Shown: positions 1 to 12,181, counted from the stretch's first letter. The stretch is 64,000 bases of DNA from Pasteurellaceae bacterium LFhippo2 (GCA_029852775.1 LEKJ01000036.1:1-64000); one strand, 5' to 3'. Program-made: numbers and translations. The notes: a model not told the origin generated them from the letters alone.

Positions 1-18
1 TGAGAGACAGTATCTACA

Positions 19-1350
19 TTATTTGTTATATTGATCAATCACATTCGCCTGTACTTCGGCACCTTTTTCATTGATTGATTGCCATTCTGGGTAAACAGCG
101 TGGTTATCGCCTGTTGCCATACCGAGTTTAACCGCTTGGTCAACGATAATTCGAGCCACATCAAAATGACGAGACTCAGGGTATTTCGCAAGTTGCTCAC
201 GTAAAATTAAGCCTAAATCTAATGGCGCATTCTGTTCACGGTATGGGGCTAACTGGGCCTGCATAATCGCAATAATCTGCTCTTGAACTTCGCTCATTGA
301 CTCAAATTCTAATTCACTTGGTAATTCACCCACAGCTTCCGCTTCGTTAAATTCTGTTTCATCATCACGTAAGTCTAATAATGGTTCAGCTTTAGTGATA
401 TAGAGTTGCCATGGACTATCGAAATAATTTTGGATAGATTGACGTAAACGCTGACCAAATACACGGTTTTTATCCATATCAATCGCGGTACGGATAAATT
501 TATGTACGTGGCGATCATAGCCGATCCAAAGGTCAATAGCTTGCTGACCCCAGCTAATAATGCGGTCTAGTTTGTTTTGTAGATTCACCACGAGTTGATC
601 GACAAAATCTAAATCTTCACGCCCAATTAAACAGCTTTGAATACGCAACAACTGTGCTTGTAGTTTATCACCTGCAGCATTTAAAGTATCTTGTAACTCA
701 CGTAGGTTACCCGAGGTTTCATCTAATAATTCCTGACAGGTAACAATTGCTTCGTGCCAGTTTTGGCTTAGAAGATTGGCAATTCGCTCACGGATTTGTT
801 GCTGATTTTCGTCCATCATGCGCTGTGAAAGATCGATACTATCGAAAATTTCCGCTACCGAGTATTTGAGTGGACCAAATACTTGATTACGCCAATAGCG
901 TTCATCGCCCCCCTCTTCTGCAGCATTTGACGCACGTTGAATTTCATCCGCCACAATGGAAAGCTGAATAGAGAGACGTAAGGTTGAAAATTCACGCTGA
1001 CGCACATAGTAATCGGCAATGCCCACACCTAGTGGCGTTAGACGATAAATCGCTAAACCTTCGGTAAACTCACTACTGAAACGGTTTAAGAAACGCTGTT
1101 TAACTAAATCATTAATGGCGTTATTCGCACGCTGAGTTAAAGTTGAATTCGATTGTTCAAATTCATCAGAAACATAACGAAATAAGTCTAATAAATCCGT
1201 TTCAAGCAACTCGCCGTCTGTAGCTTCGTGATTATAAAGAGAGATCGCCAACAAGAACGCTAGGCGATCTGTGGAAAGTGAAAGGGAAAACTCTCGATCC
1301 TTTGTCCAAGAGATAAGTTCTGGTATGGTTTGTGCCAATTCGTTTTGCAT
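19..1350 (-). CDS. mukF: Chromosome partition protein MukF (kleisin)
   Basis: 443 aa, the usual MukF length. MukF is the kleisin subunit of the MukBEF condensin-like complex that organises and segregates the chromosome; it bridges the MukB heads and binds MukE. The N-terminus (winged-helix region, residues about 1-110) starts [16 protein letters not shown], typical of MukF, followed by a long helical middle and a C-terminal winged-helix segment. It is leftward, so mukE and mukB would be expected just beyond the left edge of the window. Identification is by recognition of the protein; no oddity seen. Confidence 0.95.
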   Translation of the reverse strand: MQNELAQTIPELISWTKDREFSLSLSTDRLAFLLAISLYNHEATDGELLETDLLDLFRYVSDEFEQSNSTLTQRANNAINDLVKQRFLNRFSSEFTEGLAIYRLTPLGVGIADYYVRQREFSTLRLSIQLSIVADEIQRASNAAEEGGDERYWRNQVFGPLKYSVAEIFDSIDLSQRMMDENQQQIRERIANLLSQNWHEAIVTCQELLDETSGNLRELQDTLNAAGDKLQAQLLRIQSCLIGREDLDFVDQLVVNLQNKLDRIISWGQQAIDLWIGYDRHVHKFIRTAIDMDKNRVFGQRLRQSIQNYFDSPWQLYITKAEPLLDLRDDETEFNEAEAVGELPSELEFESMSEVQEQIIAIMQAQLAPYREQNAPLDLGLILREQLAKYPESRHFDVARIIVDQAVKLGMATGDNHAVYPEWQSINEKGAEVQANVIDQYNK

Positions 1351-1493
1351 AGGCGGATTTTATCTATAAATTCAGTCGTCAAAAATAACCTATATTGTAC
1401 CTTATACAGATAAATAGGAAAAGGAAACTAGGGAGGATTTATCTATTTAAAGAAATATTGTGGATAAATTATGGATTAAATTCTGAATTTATA

Positions 1494-1531
1494 TGCAAAA
1501 AGAAAGCACCTAGCTTTTCGCTAAGTGCTTT
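1494..1531 (-). terminator. Intrinsic terminator downstream of hemA
   Basis: Near-perfect 12-bp inverted repeat (1503-1514 with 1520-1531, one G-U pair), followed on the minus strand by a T-rich run (TCTTTTT). It lies just past the hemA stop and separates hemA from mukF. Confidence 0.75.
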
Positions 1532-1534
1532 AGA

Positions 1535-2842
1535 TTATAGATCTATTTTTAATGCTTGGGAAAAACTTTGTAAGCCTTTCGAATTGCCATTCTTCGCCAT
1601 AGTTTGTAAGGCTTGAGTTGGGGCGTGAAGTAGTTGATTTGTCAACTTATAGCTTAATTCACTCAGCACTTTTTCACTATCTTGCCCTTGCTGAATTGCT
1701 TGCATTGCTTTTTCCAAAAGATCTAAACGGATCTGTTCAGCATTTTGGCGATAGTGCTTAATTAAATTACTTGATTGTTGCTGCTTCATCCACGCAAAGA
1801 AATCTTTGCACTCTTCATCCACAATTTCTGCAGCTTCTTCTGCGGCTTGCTGACGCTGCTCAAGATTGCGCTGAATAATATTCTGCAAATCATCTACACT
1901 ATAGGAATAAACACTATCAAGCTCACCAGCTTGTGCGTCAATATCACGTGGAACCGCAATATCAATTAATAGCATTGGGTCAAAGCGGCGCTGCTTTTGC
2001 GCAAGCTCAACCATCTCTTTAGTAATTAACATATCAGGGCTACCCGTAGAACTAATAACTACATCTGCTTGATTTAAACCTAATTGCAACGCACTTAACG
2101 ATAAAATCTGCATTGGCATTTCAAGCTTTTCCGCCAACATTTCCGCACGAATATGGGTACGGTTCGCAATCATAATATTTTTTGCGCCGTGCTGAATAAG
2201 ATAGCGCGCAACTAATTCAATAGTTTCTCCTGCTCCCACAAGTAAAAAACGCAAATCACCGAAATTATCGAAAATTTGACGTGCTAAACCACAAGCAGCA
2301 TAAGCTACCGAAACCGCACTACTTCCGATTTCCGTTTCAGAGCGAACACGCTTCGCAGTCGCAAAAGTTTTTTGAAATAGGCGCGAAAGATTTCTTGAAA
2401 CCCCCACACCGCGTGATTGATAAAAACTCTCACTATATTGATAAGCTTGTTTTACTTGGCCTAGAATCTGCGGCTCACCTAAAATCAGAGAATCCAATCC
2501 ACAAGCAACACGCATTAAATGGCGTGCCGCTTCCATATTTTGCTTGAAATAGATACATTGACGCAATTCATCACGATCTAGATGATGAATTTCCGCGAAC
2601 CATTCAAAACAACGTTCTCTCCACGCAATATTATCTGGATGATCGTCTTGTGGAGGAACATCTGATTGATGAAAATAGAGTTCAGTTCGGTTACAAGTTG
2701 AAAGAATAGCAACACTTTCAGCAAGATTTTGTTGCTCGATCTGCTCAAACGCAAGTTGGCGTTTGTCATCAACAAACGCCACTTTCTCACGTAATCCAAC
2801 CGATGCAGTTTTATGATTTATACCTAATGCTAGAATTGTCAT
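1535..2842 (-). CDS. hemA: Glutamyl-tRNA reductase
   Basis: 435 aa from the ATG at 2842. The frame stays open upstream to 2905, but that extension has no family similarity, whereas [20 protein letters not shown] is the standard N-terminus. The enzyme reduces glutamyl-tRNA(Glu) with NADPH to glutamate-1-semialdehyde, the first step of C5 heme biosynthesis. The catalytic Cys50 sits in the conserved STCNRTELY motif. The middle third is the NADPH-binding domain ([12 protein letters not shown]) and the C-terminal third is the helical dimerisation domain. It is divergent from relA, with a 275-bp intergenic region between them. Confidence 0.96.
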   Translation of the reverse strand: MTILALGINHKTASVGLREKVAFVDDKRQLAFEQIEQQNLAESVAILSTCNRTELYFHQSDVPPQDDHPDNIAWRERCFEWFAEIHHLDRDELRQCIYFKQNMEAARHLMRVACGLDSLILGEPQILGQVKQAYQYSESFYQSRGVGVSRNLSRLFQKTFATAKRVRSETEIGSSAVSVAYAACGLARQIFDNFGDLRFLLVGAGETIELVARYLIQHGAKNIMIANRTHIRAEMLAEKLEMPMQILSLSALQLGLNQADVVISSTGSPDMLITKEMVELAQKQRRFDPMLLIDIAVPRDIDAQAGELDSVYSYSVDDLQNIIQRNLEQRQQAAEEAAEIVDEECKDFFAWMKQQQSSNLIKHYRQNAEQIRLDLLEKAMQAIQQGQDSEKVLSELSYKLTNQLLHAPTQALQTMAKNGNSKGLQSFSQALKIDL

Positions 2843-3042
2843 TGCTACCCACAAAATAAAAAAGAGGTGGAAAATCCCACCCGAAAGATAGGCTATTCTA
2901 ATCAATCAATGATTTTGGTGCAAATAATTGTCTTGATAGGTTTGACTTATAACAAATTTTTAACTCCGTTAACACAACCGGTCTGATTTCGATAATTTTT
3001 TACAAAAATGAAAAATAACCGCCTTTTTAACTTTAAATCAGC

Positions 3043-3048
3043 TATAAT
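3043..3048 (+). promoter_or_regulatory. Candidate -10 element for relA
   Basis: Perfect TATAAT hexamer about 70 nt upstream of the relA start, in the AT-rich gap between divergent hemA and relA. The matching -35 region is poor, so this is only a candidate. Confidence 0.4.
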
Positions 3049-3117
3049 GGCGTCAATAAATTTATTTATGTAAATTTTTGTCAGTAATCCCTTTCCATTT
3101 TGTATTTAGGAGGACTT

Positions 3118-5325
3118 ATGGTTGCGATTCGCCACTCTCACCAACTTGATCCCAATAATTTTGAGTTAACGAGTTGGAGTGCTGGTTTACAGATGTCGCC
3201 CATAACCTTTGATGTACTCTCGCAAGCTTGGCGCTATGCTCAAGAAAAAATCGACCCCGAACAATCCGCTTCACTATTGTGGAATGGCGTTGAAATGGTT
3301 GAAATTCTGCACAGTTTAAATATGGATGATGATAGCCTTGTCGCTGCGTTACTCTTTCCGCTAGTAAAACAAAATATTATCGACCTAGTTCAAGTTAAAG
3401 AACACTTTGGCAACCAAGTTAAAAACTTAGTAAAAGGCGTGCTTGAAATGGATAACGTCCGCCAACTGAATGCGAGCCACGCTTCTGATCTACAAATCGA
3501 TAACATTCGCCGTATGCTGCTCGCAATGGTGGATGATTTCCGCTGTGTGGTTATCAAACTTGCAGAGCGCATTGTTTACCTACGCGATACAGAACACCAT
3601 AGCGAAGAAGATTTGGTACTTGCGGCTAAAGAATGTTCACATATCTATGCCCCACTTGCCAACCGTCTAGGTATCGGCCAATTAAAATGGGAGTTGGAAG
3701 ATTACTGTTTCCGCGCTCTTCATCCTACTGAATATCGTCAGATTGCAAAATACGATCTAGCAGAACGCCGTTTAGATCGAGAAAAGTATATTGCAGATTT
3801 CGTTGAAAATATTAGCGCTTTAATTAGTGAACAAGTCGAAAATGCACATATTTACGGTCGTCCAAAACATATCTATAGTATTTGGAAAAAAATGCAGAAA
3901 AAGCATTTAAAATTCAATCAGTTATTTGATATTCGTGCAGTACGTATTATTGTTCCAAGCTTAGAGGATTGCTATACAGCTTTAGGTATCGTGCATACTC
4001 ACTACAAACATTTGCCAGAGCATTTTGATGACTATATTTCAAATCCCAAACCTAATGGCTACCAATCTTTGCACACAATTGTGTTAGGTAAGAGCGATAA
4101 AGCGATTGAAGTACAAATTCGTACTCAAAAAATGCACGATGACGCAGAATTAGGTGTTGCAGCTCACTGGAAATATAAAGAAGGTGCAGGCGCTGGCCGT
4201 TCTGGTTATGAGGAAAAAATTGTTTGGTTACGTAAACTTCTTGATTGGCAAAAAGATATTGCAGATTCTGGCGATGTGGTGGCAGAAATGCGTTCGCAGG
4301 TATTTGATGATCGTGTTTATGTATTTACCCCACGTGGAGAAGTGGTTGATTTACCAAAAGGTGCAACACCACTTGATTTTGCTTATGCAATTCATAGTGA
4401 GATCGGCCATCGTTGTATCGGTGCGAAAGTGGCTGGTAGAATTGTGCCTTTCACTTATCATCTACAAATGGGTGATCCAGTTGAAATTATCACACAAAAG
4501 AATCCAAACCCAAGTAGAGACTGGCTTAATCCAAATCAAGGATTTGTGAATACATCTAAAGCTCGTTCAAAGATTATTGCTTGGTTTAAAAAATTAGATC
4601 GTGAGAAAAATATTCCGCTCGGTAAAGAAGCCCTTGAAGTGGAAATGGCTAAAAACAATTTTACTCAGAAACAGATCGAAGAATATGCATTACCACGTTA
4701 TAACTTAAAACAGATTGATGATCTCTATGCTGGAATCGGTGGTGGCGATATTCGCTTAAGTCCATTAATTCACTATCTGCAAGGAAAATTGATAAAACCA
4801 TCCGCTGAACAAGCTGATGAAGCTGTATTGAAGCAAATAGCGAATAAACAAACGAATCAGCAAAAATCTCGCAGTGGATTTGTCGTCGTTGAAGGTGTTG
4901 GTAACTTAATGCACCATATCGCTCGTTGTTGCCAGCCAATTCCAGGCGACGAAATTGTCGGGTATATCACTCAAGGTCGTGGTATTTCTATTCATCGTAA
5001 TGATTGCGAACAGTTATTTGATCTACAAGCTAGTAGCCCTGAACGTGTTGTCGACGCAGAATGGGGCGCAAACTATACTACTGGATTTACAGTAACGGTT
5101 CGAGTGATCGCAAGTGATCGTAATGGATTATTACGTGATCTAAGTGCAATTATGGCAAATGAGAAAATCAGTGTGCGCGGTATGTCTAGCCGTTCAGATA
5201 GCAAACGTGGTATTGCGACAATGGATTTTGAAATTGAACTCAATAATACAGAAATGTTACCCAAATTATTAGCACGTCTTGTTCAGTTAGAAGATGTGAT
5301 TGAGGCGAAGCGTCTCGCGAATTAA
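3118..5325 (+). CDS. relA: GTP pyrophosphokinase RelA ((p)ppGpp synthetase I)
   Basis: 735 aa from the ATG at 3118, chosen because an AGGAGG Shine-Dalgarno lies 4 nt upstream (3108-3113); a TTG at 3100 would add six residues. RelA makes (p)ppGpp on stalled ribosomes. Layout: pseudo-hydrolase domain (about 20-190) without the HD residues of SpoT, synthetase domain (about 230-370) with [15 protein letters not shown] domain (about 400-460, [14 protein letters not shown]), and C-terminal ACT/RRM domain (about 660-735). The RelA-specific ExDD motif reads HFDD here (H302). Ten bases separate it from dxr, suggesting cotranscription. Confidence 0.95.
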   Translation: MVAIRHSHQLDPNNFELTSWSAGLQMSPITFDVLSQAWRYAQEKIDPEQSASLLWNGVEMVEILHSLNMDDDSLVAALLFPLVKQNIIDLVQVKEHFGNQVKNLVKGVLEMDNVRQLNASHASDLQIDNIRRMLLAMVDDFRCVVIKLAERIVYLRDTEHHSEEDLVLAAKECSHIYAPLANRLGIGQLKWELEDYCFRALHPTEYRQIAKYDLAERRLDREKYIADFVENISALISEQVENAHIYGRPKHIYSIWKKMQKKHLKFNQLFDIRAVRIIVPSLEDCYTALGIVHTHYKHLPEHFDDYISNPKPNGYQSLHTIVLGKSDKAIEVQIRTQKMHDDAELGVAAHWKYKEGAGAGRSGYEEKIVWLRKLLDWQKDIADSGDVVAEMRSQVFDDRVYVFTPRGEVVDLPKGATPLDFAYAIHSEIGHRCIGAKVAGRIVPFTYHLQMGDPVEIITQKNPNPSRDWLNPNQGFVNTSKARSKIIAWFKKLDREKNIPLGKEALEVEMAKNNFTQKQIEEYALPRYNLKQIDDLYAGIGGGDIRLSPLIHYLQGKLIKPSAEQADEAVLKQIANKQTNQQKSRSGFVVVEGVGNLMHHIARCCQPIPGDEIVGYITQGRGISIHRNDCEQLFDLQASSPERVVDAEWGANYTTGFTVTVRVIASDRNGLLRDLSAIMANEKISVRGMSSRSDSKRGIATMDFEIELNNTEMLPKLLARLVQLEDVIEAKRLAN

Positions 5326-5335
5326 AAGGAATAAT

Positions 5336-6526
5336 ATGAAAAAACTCGTTATTTTAGGCTCAACAGGCTCTATCGGAAAAAGTACTTTATCAGTTGTTGA
5401 GCACAATCCACAGCAGTACCAAGTTTTTGCTCTAGTTGGTGGTAAAAATGTCGAACTAATGGTGGAGCAATGTGTACAATTCCAGCCACGGTTTGCAGCT
5501 TTAGATGATGAAAATGCCGCTCAACAGCTTGCGCAACAACTAAAAACGTTAAATATTAAAACTGAGGTACTAAGCGGTCAGCAAGCAATTTGTGAATTAA
5601 GCGCTCATCCTGAAGTAGATATGGTAATGGCAGCAATTGTTGGTGCAGCTGGTTTGTTACCAACCCTTTCAGCTGTTAAAGCAGGCAAACAAGTATTATT
5701 AGCGAATAAAGAGTCTTTGGTTACTTGTGGCCAGCTCTTTATTGATGAAGCGAAAAAATCTGGGGCTAAAATTCTGCCTGTTGATAGCGAGCATAACGCG
5801 ATTTTCCAATCACTTCCACCAGAAGCGCAAAATAAAGTGGGATTTTGCCCGCTTGCAGAGCTTGGTGTAAGTAAAATTATTCTGACTGGCTCTGGCGGTC
5901 CATTTAGAATGAAACCTTTAGATGAGTTTGCAACTATTACACCAGCTCAAGCTGTTGCTCACCCTAACTGGTCGATGGGTAAGAAGATCTCCGTGGATTC
6001 AGCCACGATGATGAATAAGGGTTTGGAATATATTGAAGCACGTTGGTTATTCAATGCTTCAGCTGATGAGATGGAAATCATTATTCATCCACAATCAATT
6101 ATTCACTCAATGGTGCGTTATATTGATGGCAGTGTTATCGCACAAATGGGAAATCCAGATATGCGTACACCAATTGCGCATACAATGGCATATCCAAACC
6201 GTATTAATGCAGGTGTTGAGCCGTTAGACTTCTTCAAATTAAAAGAATTAACTTTTATTGAACCTGATTTTGCTCGTTACCCAAATCTCAAATTAGCAAT
6301 AGATGCATTTGCAGAAGGGCAATACGCGACAACAGCGATGAATGCAGCGAATGAAATTGCCGTAGAAGCATTTTTAAATGAGCAAATTCGTTTTACCGAT
6401 ATTGTGGAAGTAAACCGCTCTGTGGTTGAAAATATCGCCCCGATTCAAGTAAAAGAAATTGCAGATGTATTACACATCGACCGTTTAGCTAGAGAAGTTG
6501 CCAAGCAAACTGTATTTCAGCTTTAA
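5336..6526 (+). CDS. dxr: 1-deoxy-D-xylulose 5-phosphate reductoisomerase
   Basis: 396 aa from the ATG at 5336, preceded by AAAGGA; the longer open frame starts inside relA. Second step of the MEP isoprenoid pathway: NADPH- and Mn/Mg-dependent conversion of DXP to 2-C-methyl-D-erythritol 4-phosphate. The N-terminal [11 protein letters not shown] is the NADPH-binding loop, [14 protein letters not shown] carries the metal-binding Asp and Glu, and the GGPFR and MNKG loops contact substrate. Ordinary length. It follows relA by 10 bp; that pairing differs from E. coli. Confidence 0.96.
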   Translation: MKKLVILGSTGSIGKSTLSVVEHNPQQYQVFALVGGKNVELMVEQCVQFQPRFAALDDENAAQQLAQQLKTLNIKTEVLSGQQAICELSAHPEVDMVMAAIVGAAGLLPTLSAVKAGKQVLLANKESLVTCGQLFIDEAKKSGAKILPVDSEHNAIFQSLPPEAQNKVGFCPLAELGVSKIILTGSGGPFRMKPLDEFATITPAQAVAHPNWSMGKKISVDSATMMNKGLEYIEARWLFNASADEMEIIIHPQSIIHSMVRYIDGSVIAQMGNPDMRTPIAHTMAYPNRINAGVEPLDFFKLKELTFIEPDFARYPNLKLAIDAFAEGQYATTAMNAANEIAVEAFLNEQIRFTDIVEVNRSVVENIAPIQVKEIADVLHIDRLAREVAKQTVFQL

Positions 6527-6531
6527 TATTT

Positions 6532-6558
6532 GAGCGGATAAGTGTAGCTTATCCGCTC
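6532..6558 (+). terminator. Hairpin after dxr
   Basis: Perfect 11-bp inverted repeat (6532-6542 with 6548-6558, 5-nt loop) 6 nt past the dxr stop. No strong T-tract follows, so termination strength is uncertain. Confidence 0.5.
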
Positions 6559-6640
6559 CTAAATATGTTTCGCGCTACTTTTCTTCCCTTTTTTATGCTA
6601 TATTCCGGGACAATTTCTCGGAATCAATTAATCTAACGAA

Positions 6641-7273
6641 ATGGCTAATTATCACGACATATCTATTGCACTCGCTGGCGTTTGCCAAAGTGCGTCACTT
6701 GTTCAACAATTTGCACATAAAGGCACGGCAGATCGTGAGATTTTCCGTTCATCGCTACAAAGTTTACTTGTCACTCAACCAAATTCTACTCTTGATGTTT
6801 TTGGTGGAAATCTTTCTCATCTAAAATGTGGCATTGAAACTTCTCTTGCCCAATTAGGTGGTAATAAACAAGGCAAATTAGATACTGAAATTGGCCGTTA
6901 CTGGATTGGCGTTCTTGCTCTTAGCCAAAAGCTTGATAAAAACCCACAAGCAAAAACAGCACTAGCTCAGCGCTTACAGCAACTTGAGCGTCAACTATCT
7001 CTTTACGAAGGAGATATTCTACACGAACAAATGATCGCCAATATCGCGTCCATTTATAGCGATATTATTAGCCCACTTGGCTCTCGTATCCAAGTGCTTG
7101 GCGTTCACGATTATCTTGCCCGTCCAGACATTCAGAACCGTGTACGCGCAGCTTTATTGGCTGGAATCCGTGCTGGAATATTATGGAAACAAGTCGGGGG
7201 AAGCCGTTGGCAGTTCTTCTTCTCACGCAAAAAATTATTGAACGCAACCCAAAATTTATATTCATCTTTATAA
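6641..7273 (+). CDS. hflD: High frequency lysogenization protein HflD
   Basis: 210 aa, all-helical protein starting MANYHDISIALAGVCQSASL, the HflD family N-terminus. In E. coli HflD is a membrane-associated factor that lowers lambda lysogeny by acting on CII. It sits 15 bp upstream of purB, the same hflD-purB arrangement as in enterobacteria, which supports the call. The molecular role beyond phage control is not clear in the family. Confidence 0.9.
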   Translation: MANYHDISIALAGVCQSASLVQQFAHKGTADREIFRSSLQSLLVTQPNSTLDVFGGNLSHLKCGIETSLAQLGGNKQGKLDTEIGRYWIGVLALSQKLDKNPQAKTALAQRLQQLERQLSLYEGDILHEQMIANIASIYSDIISPLGSRIQVLGVHDYLARPDIQNRVRAALLAGIRAGILWKQVGGSRWQFFFSRKKLLNATQNLYSSL

Positions 7274-8659
<1,386 letters not shown>

Positions 8660-8664
8660 TTATG

Positions 8665-8693
8665 AACAAATCCCCCGCTTTGGGGGATTTGTT
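8665..8693 (+). terminator. Hairpin after purB
   Basis: Perfect 12-bp stem (8665-8676 with 8682-8693, 5-nt loop) 5 nt past the purB stop. GC-rich core CCCCC/GGGGG but no T-tract; it could be a weak terminator or an mRNA-stabilising structure. Confidence 0.55.
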
Positions 8694-8760
8694 GCAATAA
8701 CACAATTTACAAATTTCTGTTAAAATCAGACCGCTTATATTAACTAAAGGATGAGACCCT

Positions 8761-9537
8761 ATGAAACAATCTATCCGCCATAACAAAATTATTGAATTAG
8801 TTAATCAACTTGGCTACGTAGGAACGGAGCAACTCGTAGCTGAGCTAAATGTAAGTTCACAAACGATTCGTCGAGATCTCAATGAACTCGCAGAGAAAAA
8901 TTTGATTCGTCGTCATCACGGAGGAGCTGGCGCACCATCAAATACTGAGAATAGCGATTACACTGACCGCAAATATTTTTTCTCAGAACAAAAAGAGTGC
9001 ATTGCGCAAAATGTTGCGAAATTGATCCCAAATGGCGCATCGATCTTTGTCGATATAGGAACGACTGCTGAAGCGATTGCAGTAGCTCTATTAAATCATA
9101 AGCAACTCTGCATCGTAACCAATAATTTGAACGCAGCGCATATTTTAAGACAAAATGAAGAATTTAAAATCACTGTAGCTGGCGGAGAATTACGTTCTGA
9201 CGGTGGTATTATTGGTGAAGCAACGGTTAATTTTATTAATCAATTCCGTTTGGATTACTGCATTCTAGGAATCAGTGCAATAGAACTAGATGGTTCGATG
9301 ATGGATTATGATTACCACGAAGTACAAGTAAAACGTGCTTTAATGCGTAATGCTCGCAAGGTAATTTTAGCGACAGATCATTCTAAATTTAAACGTAATG
9401 CAACTGTTCGCTTAGGCGATATTCGTGAAGTAAACTATTTATTCACAGATTGTACATTGCCGCCCGAACTCCAAAACCATTTAAATCACAGTGATGTTAG
9501 CATTCATAACTGTACACAAAACAACGCTTTAAAATGA
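8761..9537 (+). CDS. glpR: Glycerol-3-phosphate regulon repressor, DeoR family
   Basis: 258 aa. N-terminal winged helix-turn-helix (about 1-57) with the DeoR signature around [25 protein letters not shown], then the DeoR C-terminal sugar-phosphate sensor domain with [17 protein letters not shown] and [15 protein letters not shown]. The close match to E. coli GlpR (start MKQxxRHNxIIELV, block [20 protein letters not shown]) supports GlpR over other DeoR members. It would repress glp genes and be induced by glycerol-3-phosphate. The stop overlaps the ubiA start (ATGA), so the two are translationally coupled although functionally unrelated. Confidence 0.85.
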   Translation: MKQSIRHNKIIELVNQLGYVGTEQLVAELNVSSQTIRRDLNELAEKNLIRRHHGGAGAPSNTENSDYTDRKYFFSEQKECIAQNVAKLIPNGASIFVDIGTTAEAIAVALLNHKQLCIVTNNLNAAHILRQNEEFKITVAGGELRSDGGIIGEATVNFINQFRLDYCILGISAIELDGSMMDYDYHEVQVKRALMRNARKVILATDHSKFKRNATVRLGDIREVNYLFTDCTLPPELQNHLNHSDVSIHNCTQNNALK

Positions 9538-10406
9538 AACAACATTTCACCCAAGATAAATGGCTTGCCTATGCACAATTAATGCGCCTAGATAAGCCAA
9601 TTGGAACATTATTATTACTTTGGCCTACTCTTTGGGCTCTATTCACGGCAGCGGGTGGCTTTCCACCGCTGTCGATTTTGATCATATTTGTGTTAGGCGT
9701 AATTCTGATGCGCGCAGCAGGCTGTGTGATTAATGATTATGCAGATCGTCATATTGATGGCAATGTAAAACGCACAGCACATCGTCCGCTAGCAACGGGC
9801 CGAGCAACAGAGAAAGAAGCCAAAATATTATTCTTAACTTTAATTGGCATTGCTTTCTTATTAGTATTATTTCTAAATAGCTATACGATTTTCTTATCCT
9901 TTATCGCTGTAGCATTAGCTACTGTTTATCCATTTATGAAACGCTATACCCATCTACCCCAATTTGTGCTGGGTATGGCTTTTGGTTGGTCAATACCGAT
10001 GGCGTTTGGTGCGGTAACGGAAACCTTGCCTATAGAATGTTGGCTGCTATTTTTTGCGAATTTAGCTTGGACTGTTGCTTATGATACCCAATATGCAATG
10101 GTTGATCGTGATGATGACTTACGCATCGGCGTAAAATCAACCGCTATTCTATTTGCTCAATACGATAATAAAATCATTGCGTTATTACAATTTACAACTC
10201 TTGCTTTACTTATTACATTTGGCAAATTACAAAATTATTCGATAGCGTATTTTATTGCTCTTGCAATCACTGCGACCTTATTTATTTATCAATGCAGACT
10301 CACAAAAATGCGAGCAAGAGAGGCTTGCTTCAAAGCCTTTTTAAATAACAACTACGTTGGTTTAGGGATTTTTATTTCAATCTTAATTGGTCTCTATACA
10401 ACGTAA
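9534..10406 (+). CDS. ubiA: 4-hydroxybenzoate octaprenyltransferase
   Basis: 290 aa integral membrane prenyltransferase that attaches the polyprenyl tail to 4-hydroxybenzoate in ubiquinone synthesis. The first Asp-rich motif is [20 protein letters not shown], and the second ([14 protein letters not shown]) lies in the C-terminal half; both bind Mg-diphosphate. Several hydrophobic helices are visible between them. The start overlaps the end of glpR by 4 nt. No ubiC is adjacent. Confidence 0.95.
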   Translation: MKQHFTQDKWLAYAQLMRLDKPIGTLLLLWPTLWALFTAAGGFPPLSILIIFVLGVILMRAAGCVINDYADRHIDGNVKRTAHRPLATGRATEKEAKILFLTLIGIAFLLVLFLNSYTIFLSFIAVALATVYPFMKRYTHLPQFVLGMAFGWSIPMAFGAVTETLPIECWLLFFANLAWTVAYDTQYAMVDRDDDLRIGVKSTAILFAQYDNKIIALLQFTTLALLITFGKLQNYSIAYFIALAITATLFIYQCRLTKMRAREACFKAFLNNNYVGLGIFISILIGLYTT

Positions 10407-10454
10407 AGATATGCTGAAATAAAAGGCAATCAAAGGAAATATTCACTTTTCCCC

Positions 10455-10483
10455 TTGCATAAGAACGTAAAGATTTCTATAAT
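10455..10483 (+). promoter_or_regulatory. Sigma-70 promoter of tRNA-Leu
   Basis: TTGCAT (10455-10460), 17-bp spacer, TATAAT (10478-10483), ending 19 nt before the tRNA. Good consensus and position. Confidence 0.8.
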
Positions 10484-10502
10484 CCTTGTCAATTTCTTGT
10501 CT

Positions 10503-10588
10503 GCCTGAGTGGCGAAATCGGTAGACGCAGCGGATTCAAAATCCGCCGTTGAATAAACGTGTCGGTTCGAGTCCGACCTCAGGCACCA
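10503..10588 (+). tRNA. leuX: tRNA-Leu (CAA anticodon)
   Basis: Class II tRNA with long variable arm and encoded CCA. Acceptor stem GCCTGAG/CTCAGGC, anticodon stem GCGGA/TCCGC, loop TTCAAAA with anticodon CAA at 10537-10539, T-loop TTCGAGT. It resembles E. coli leuX, which reads UUG. Its last 22 nt plus one further base are repeated at 44652-44674, so it is the attB/attL of the prophage; integration leaves this copy of the tRNA whole. Confidence 0.97.
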
Positions 10589-10589
10589 A
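10567..10589 (+). other. attL: attL core (left prophage attachment site)
   Basis: 23-bp sequence covering the T-loop and acceptor end of tRNA-Leu, identical to 44652-44674. The tRNA is upstream and the integrase downstream, the usual tRNA-targeting arrangement. Confidence 0.92.
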
Positions 10590-10775
10590 GCAAGAAAACA
10601 CACAAAGCTGATAACTGTTTTAGATTTCCCCCTTAATTGTTCTAAAACAGTTAAAAATCAAATAGTTACCCATTCAAACTTCAACAAATTTCAAAACTCA
10701 CCCCCAATTTTAAGTCTATTTTTCGACCTTTTTTACTGCCCTTTTTGATCATAAGTGATCTGTTTTATCATTCAT

Positions 10776-10805
10776 TTGCACCAAATTGCACCACGATTTG
10801 CACCA
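10776..10805 (+). repeat. Three direct TTGCACCA repeats upstream of int
   Basis: TTGCACCA at 10776-10783, 10786-10793 and 10798-10805; a fourth same-strand copy is at 44613-44620, near the other prophage end. This matches arm-type integrase binding sites flanking a core att site. They also lie inside the open N-terminal extension of the int frame, which argues for the later int start at 10825. Confidence 0.65.
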
Positions 10806-10824
10806 AGCAAAAGGGATAAAAACA

Positions 10825-11823
10825 ATGGCAACAATTACAAAAAGAAATTCACAATGGCGCGTTCAAGTGCGCAAAAAAGGAATCAGCAAATCAGCAACTT
10901 TCAACACAAAAGCCGACGCTGTAAGTTGGGCCAATAAAATTGAATCTATGATTGACTCAGGGGAATACGACTCAATCCCACGAATTACATTTGCTGAATT
11001 GATTGATAAATATATCAAAGAAGTGACTATTACAAAAAAAGGAGCTAGAAATGAAAAGTACAGACTGCTCCGAATGGCTCGGACTCCGCTTGGCGATGTA
11101 ACTTTACCTGAATTATCGAAAGAAGATTTTAGAAAATGGCAAAATATGCGCCTAAAAGAAGTATCTATTGCATCAGTATTACGTGAGCGAACATCATTAA
11201 GTGCCGTAATCACACAAGCTATGCAATGGGATTTCTTAAAGTCTAACCCACTTAAAACCCTAGAGCAACCGAAAGCGCCACCACCACGCACACGTCGTTA
11301 CAGTGATAACGAAATTGAAAAAATTGTGTTTGTATCTGGCTACAACCCACGTTATCAACCAATTACAACGCAAAGTCGAGTCGGTGCTATTTTCTTATTT
11401 GCCCTAGAAACAGCAATGCGCGCAGGTGAAATCTGTAAATTGACGTGGGATTGCGTTGATTTTACTAAACGCACCGCATTTTTGCCTGAAACAAAAAACG
11501 GCTATTCTAGAACAGTGCCATTATCAACTAAAGCGATCAATATATTACGTCATTTAGAACTTTTTCAATCTGATGATGAAACCAATGTCTTTAGAGTAAA
11601 CAGTTCAACGCTTGACGCAACGTTTAGAAAATTAAAAGTAAAAGCAGGGCTAGAAGATGCCGATTTACATTTTCACGATACAAGACGAGAAGCGCTGACT
11701 CGCCTATCTAAATTATTTACCGTGATGGAACTAGCCAAAATCAGCGGTCATAGGGATTTATCTATTTTACAAAATACCTATTACACCCCTGACATTTCCG
11801 AATTAGCACAGAAATTGCTATAA
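10825..11823 (+). CDS. int: Phage integrase (tyrosine recombinase, HP1/P2 type)
   Basis: 332 aa from the ATG at 10825, with AAGGG 9 nt upstream. The frame is open from 10786, but that part overlaps the TTGCACCA repeats. N-terminal arm-binding domain (about 1-50), SAM-like core-binding domain (about 54-150), catalytic domain (about 160-332). Catalytic residues visible: R199 (AMRAGE), K224, H284xxR287 (HDTR), H309 (SGHRDL) and Y319 or Y320. It performs site-specific integration into the adjacent tRNA-Leu; phage HP1 also uses a tRNA-Leu gene, and its integrase is of similar length. Confidence 0.93.
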   Translation: MATITKRNSQWRVQVRKKGISKSATFNTKADAVSWANKIESMIDSGEYDSIPRITFAELIDKYIKEVTITKKGARNEKYRLLRMARTPLGDVTLPELSKEDFRKWQNMRLKEVSIASVLRERTSLSAVITQAMQWDFLKSNPLKTLEQPKAPPPRTRRYSDNEIEKIVFVSGYNPRYQPITTQSRVGAIFLFALETAMRAGEICKLTWDCVDFTKRTAFLPETKNGYSRTVPLSTKAINILRHLELFQSDDETNVFRVNSSTLDATFRKLKVKAGLEDADLHFHDTRREALTRLSKLFTVMELAKISGHRDLSILQNTYYTPDISELAQKLL

Positions 11824-11828
11824 AAAAT

Positions 11829-11860
11829 AAAGCGTAGGATTTTTAGCCCTACGCTTTTTT
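11829..11860. terminator. Bidirectional terminator between int and the early operon
   Basis: Perfect 10-bp stem AAAGCGTAGG/CCTACGCTTT (11829-11838 with 11848-11857). T-run on the plus strand and A-run before the stem, so it can stop both the rightward int transcript and the converging leftward early transcript. Confidence 0.8.
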
Positions 11861-11861
11861 A

Positions 11862-12167
11862 CTAGATTTTTGCTTTTTTCTTCTTCCTGCGTAAGCAAAA
11901 TTCTACAACTTCGCCTGAAACATATAAGTTTTTACTTCTTTTCCCTGTTCTCCCTTCAATATCGACCGCAGGGGGAAAATGGGGGCTTGTAACAATACTC
12001 CGATAAGTGTGTTCTGGTGTGCATTGAAAATACTCTGCAACCTGCTGAATTGTCCATAACTCACGGCTATTTTCATTTATCTGCTGTGCCTTAAGTAATT
12101 GCTCAACTTCGCATAATTTTGCAAAAACTTGTTCATTACTGACCGCTTGTACAACAACCTGCTCCAT
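11862..12167 (-). CDS. Helix-turn-helix protein, possible excisionase/Cox
   Basis: 101 aa. The middle (about 38-90) reads as a MerR/excisionase-type winged HTH: LWTIQQVAEYFQCTPEHTYR, then a wing-like segment with GRTGKRSKNLYV, and a very basic tail RRKKKKAKI. It is the last gene of the leftward early operon, next to int, a common place for an excisionase. The AlpA-like protein at 16682-16888 is the competing candidate for that role. Confidence 0.55.
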   Translation of the reverse strand: MEQVVVQAVSNEQVFAKLCEVEQLLKAQQINENSRELWTIQQVAEYFQCTPEHTYRSIVTSPHFPPAVDIEGRTGKRSKNLYVSGEVVEFCLRRKKKKAKI

Positions 12168-12181
12168 AACTCCCCCTTACT

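Noticed and set aside
1395-1616. 73-aa plus-strand frame between mukF and hemA
   Set aside because: It runs through the hemA terminator and antisense to the hemA 3' end; no start signal or family pattern.
10776-10805. CRISPR-like array
   Set aside because: Only three 8-bp repeats with spacers of 2-4 bp, beside att and int; best explained as integrase arm sites. No other array-like repeats were seen in the window.
10786-10824. Earlier integrase start
   Set aside because: It overlaps the TTGCACCA repeats and lacks a ribosome-binding site; the ATG at 10825 has AAGGG upstream.
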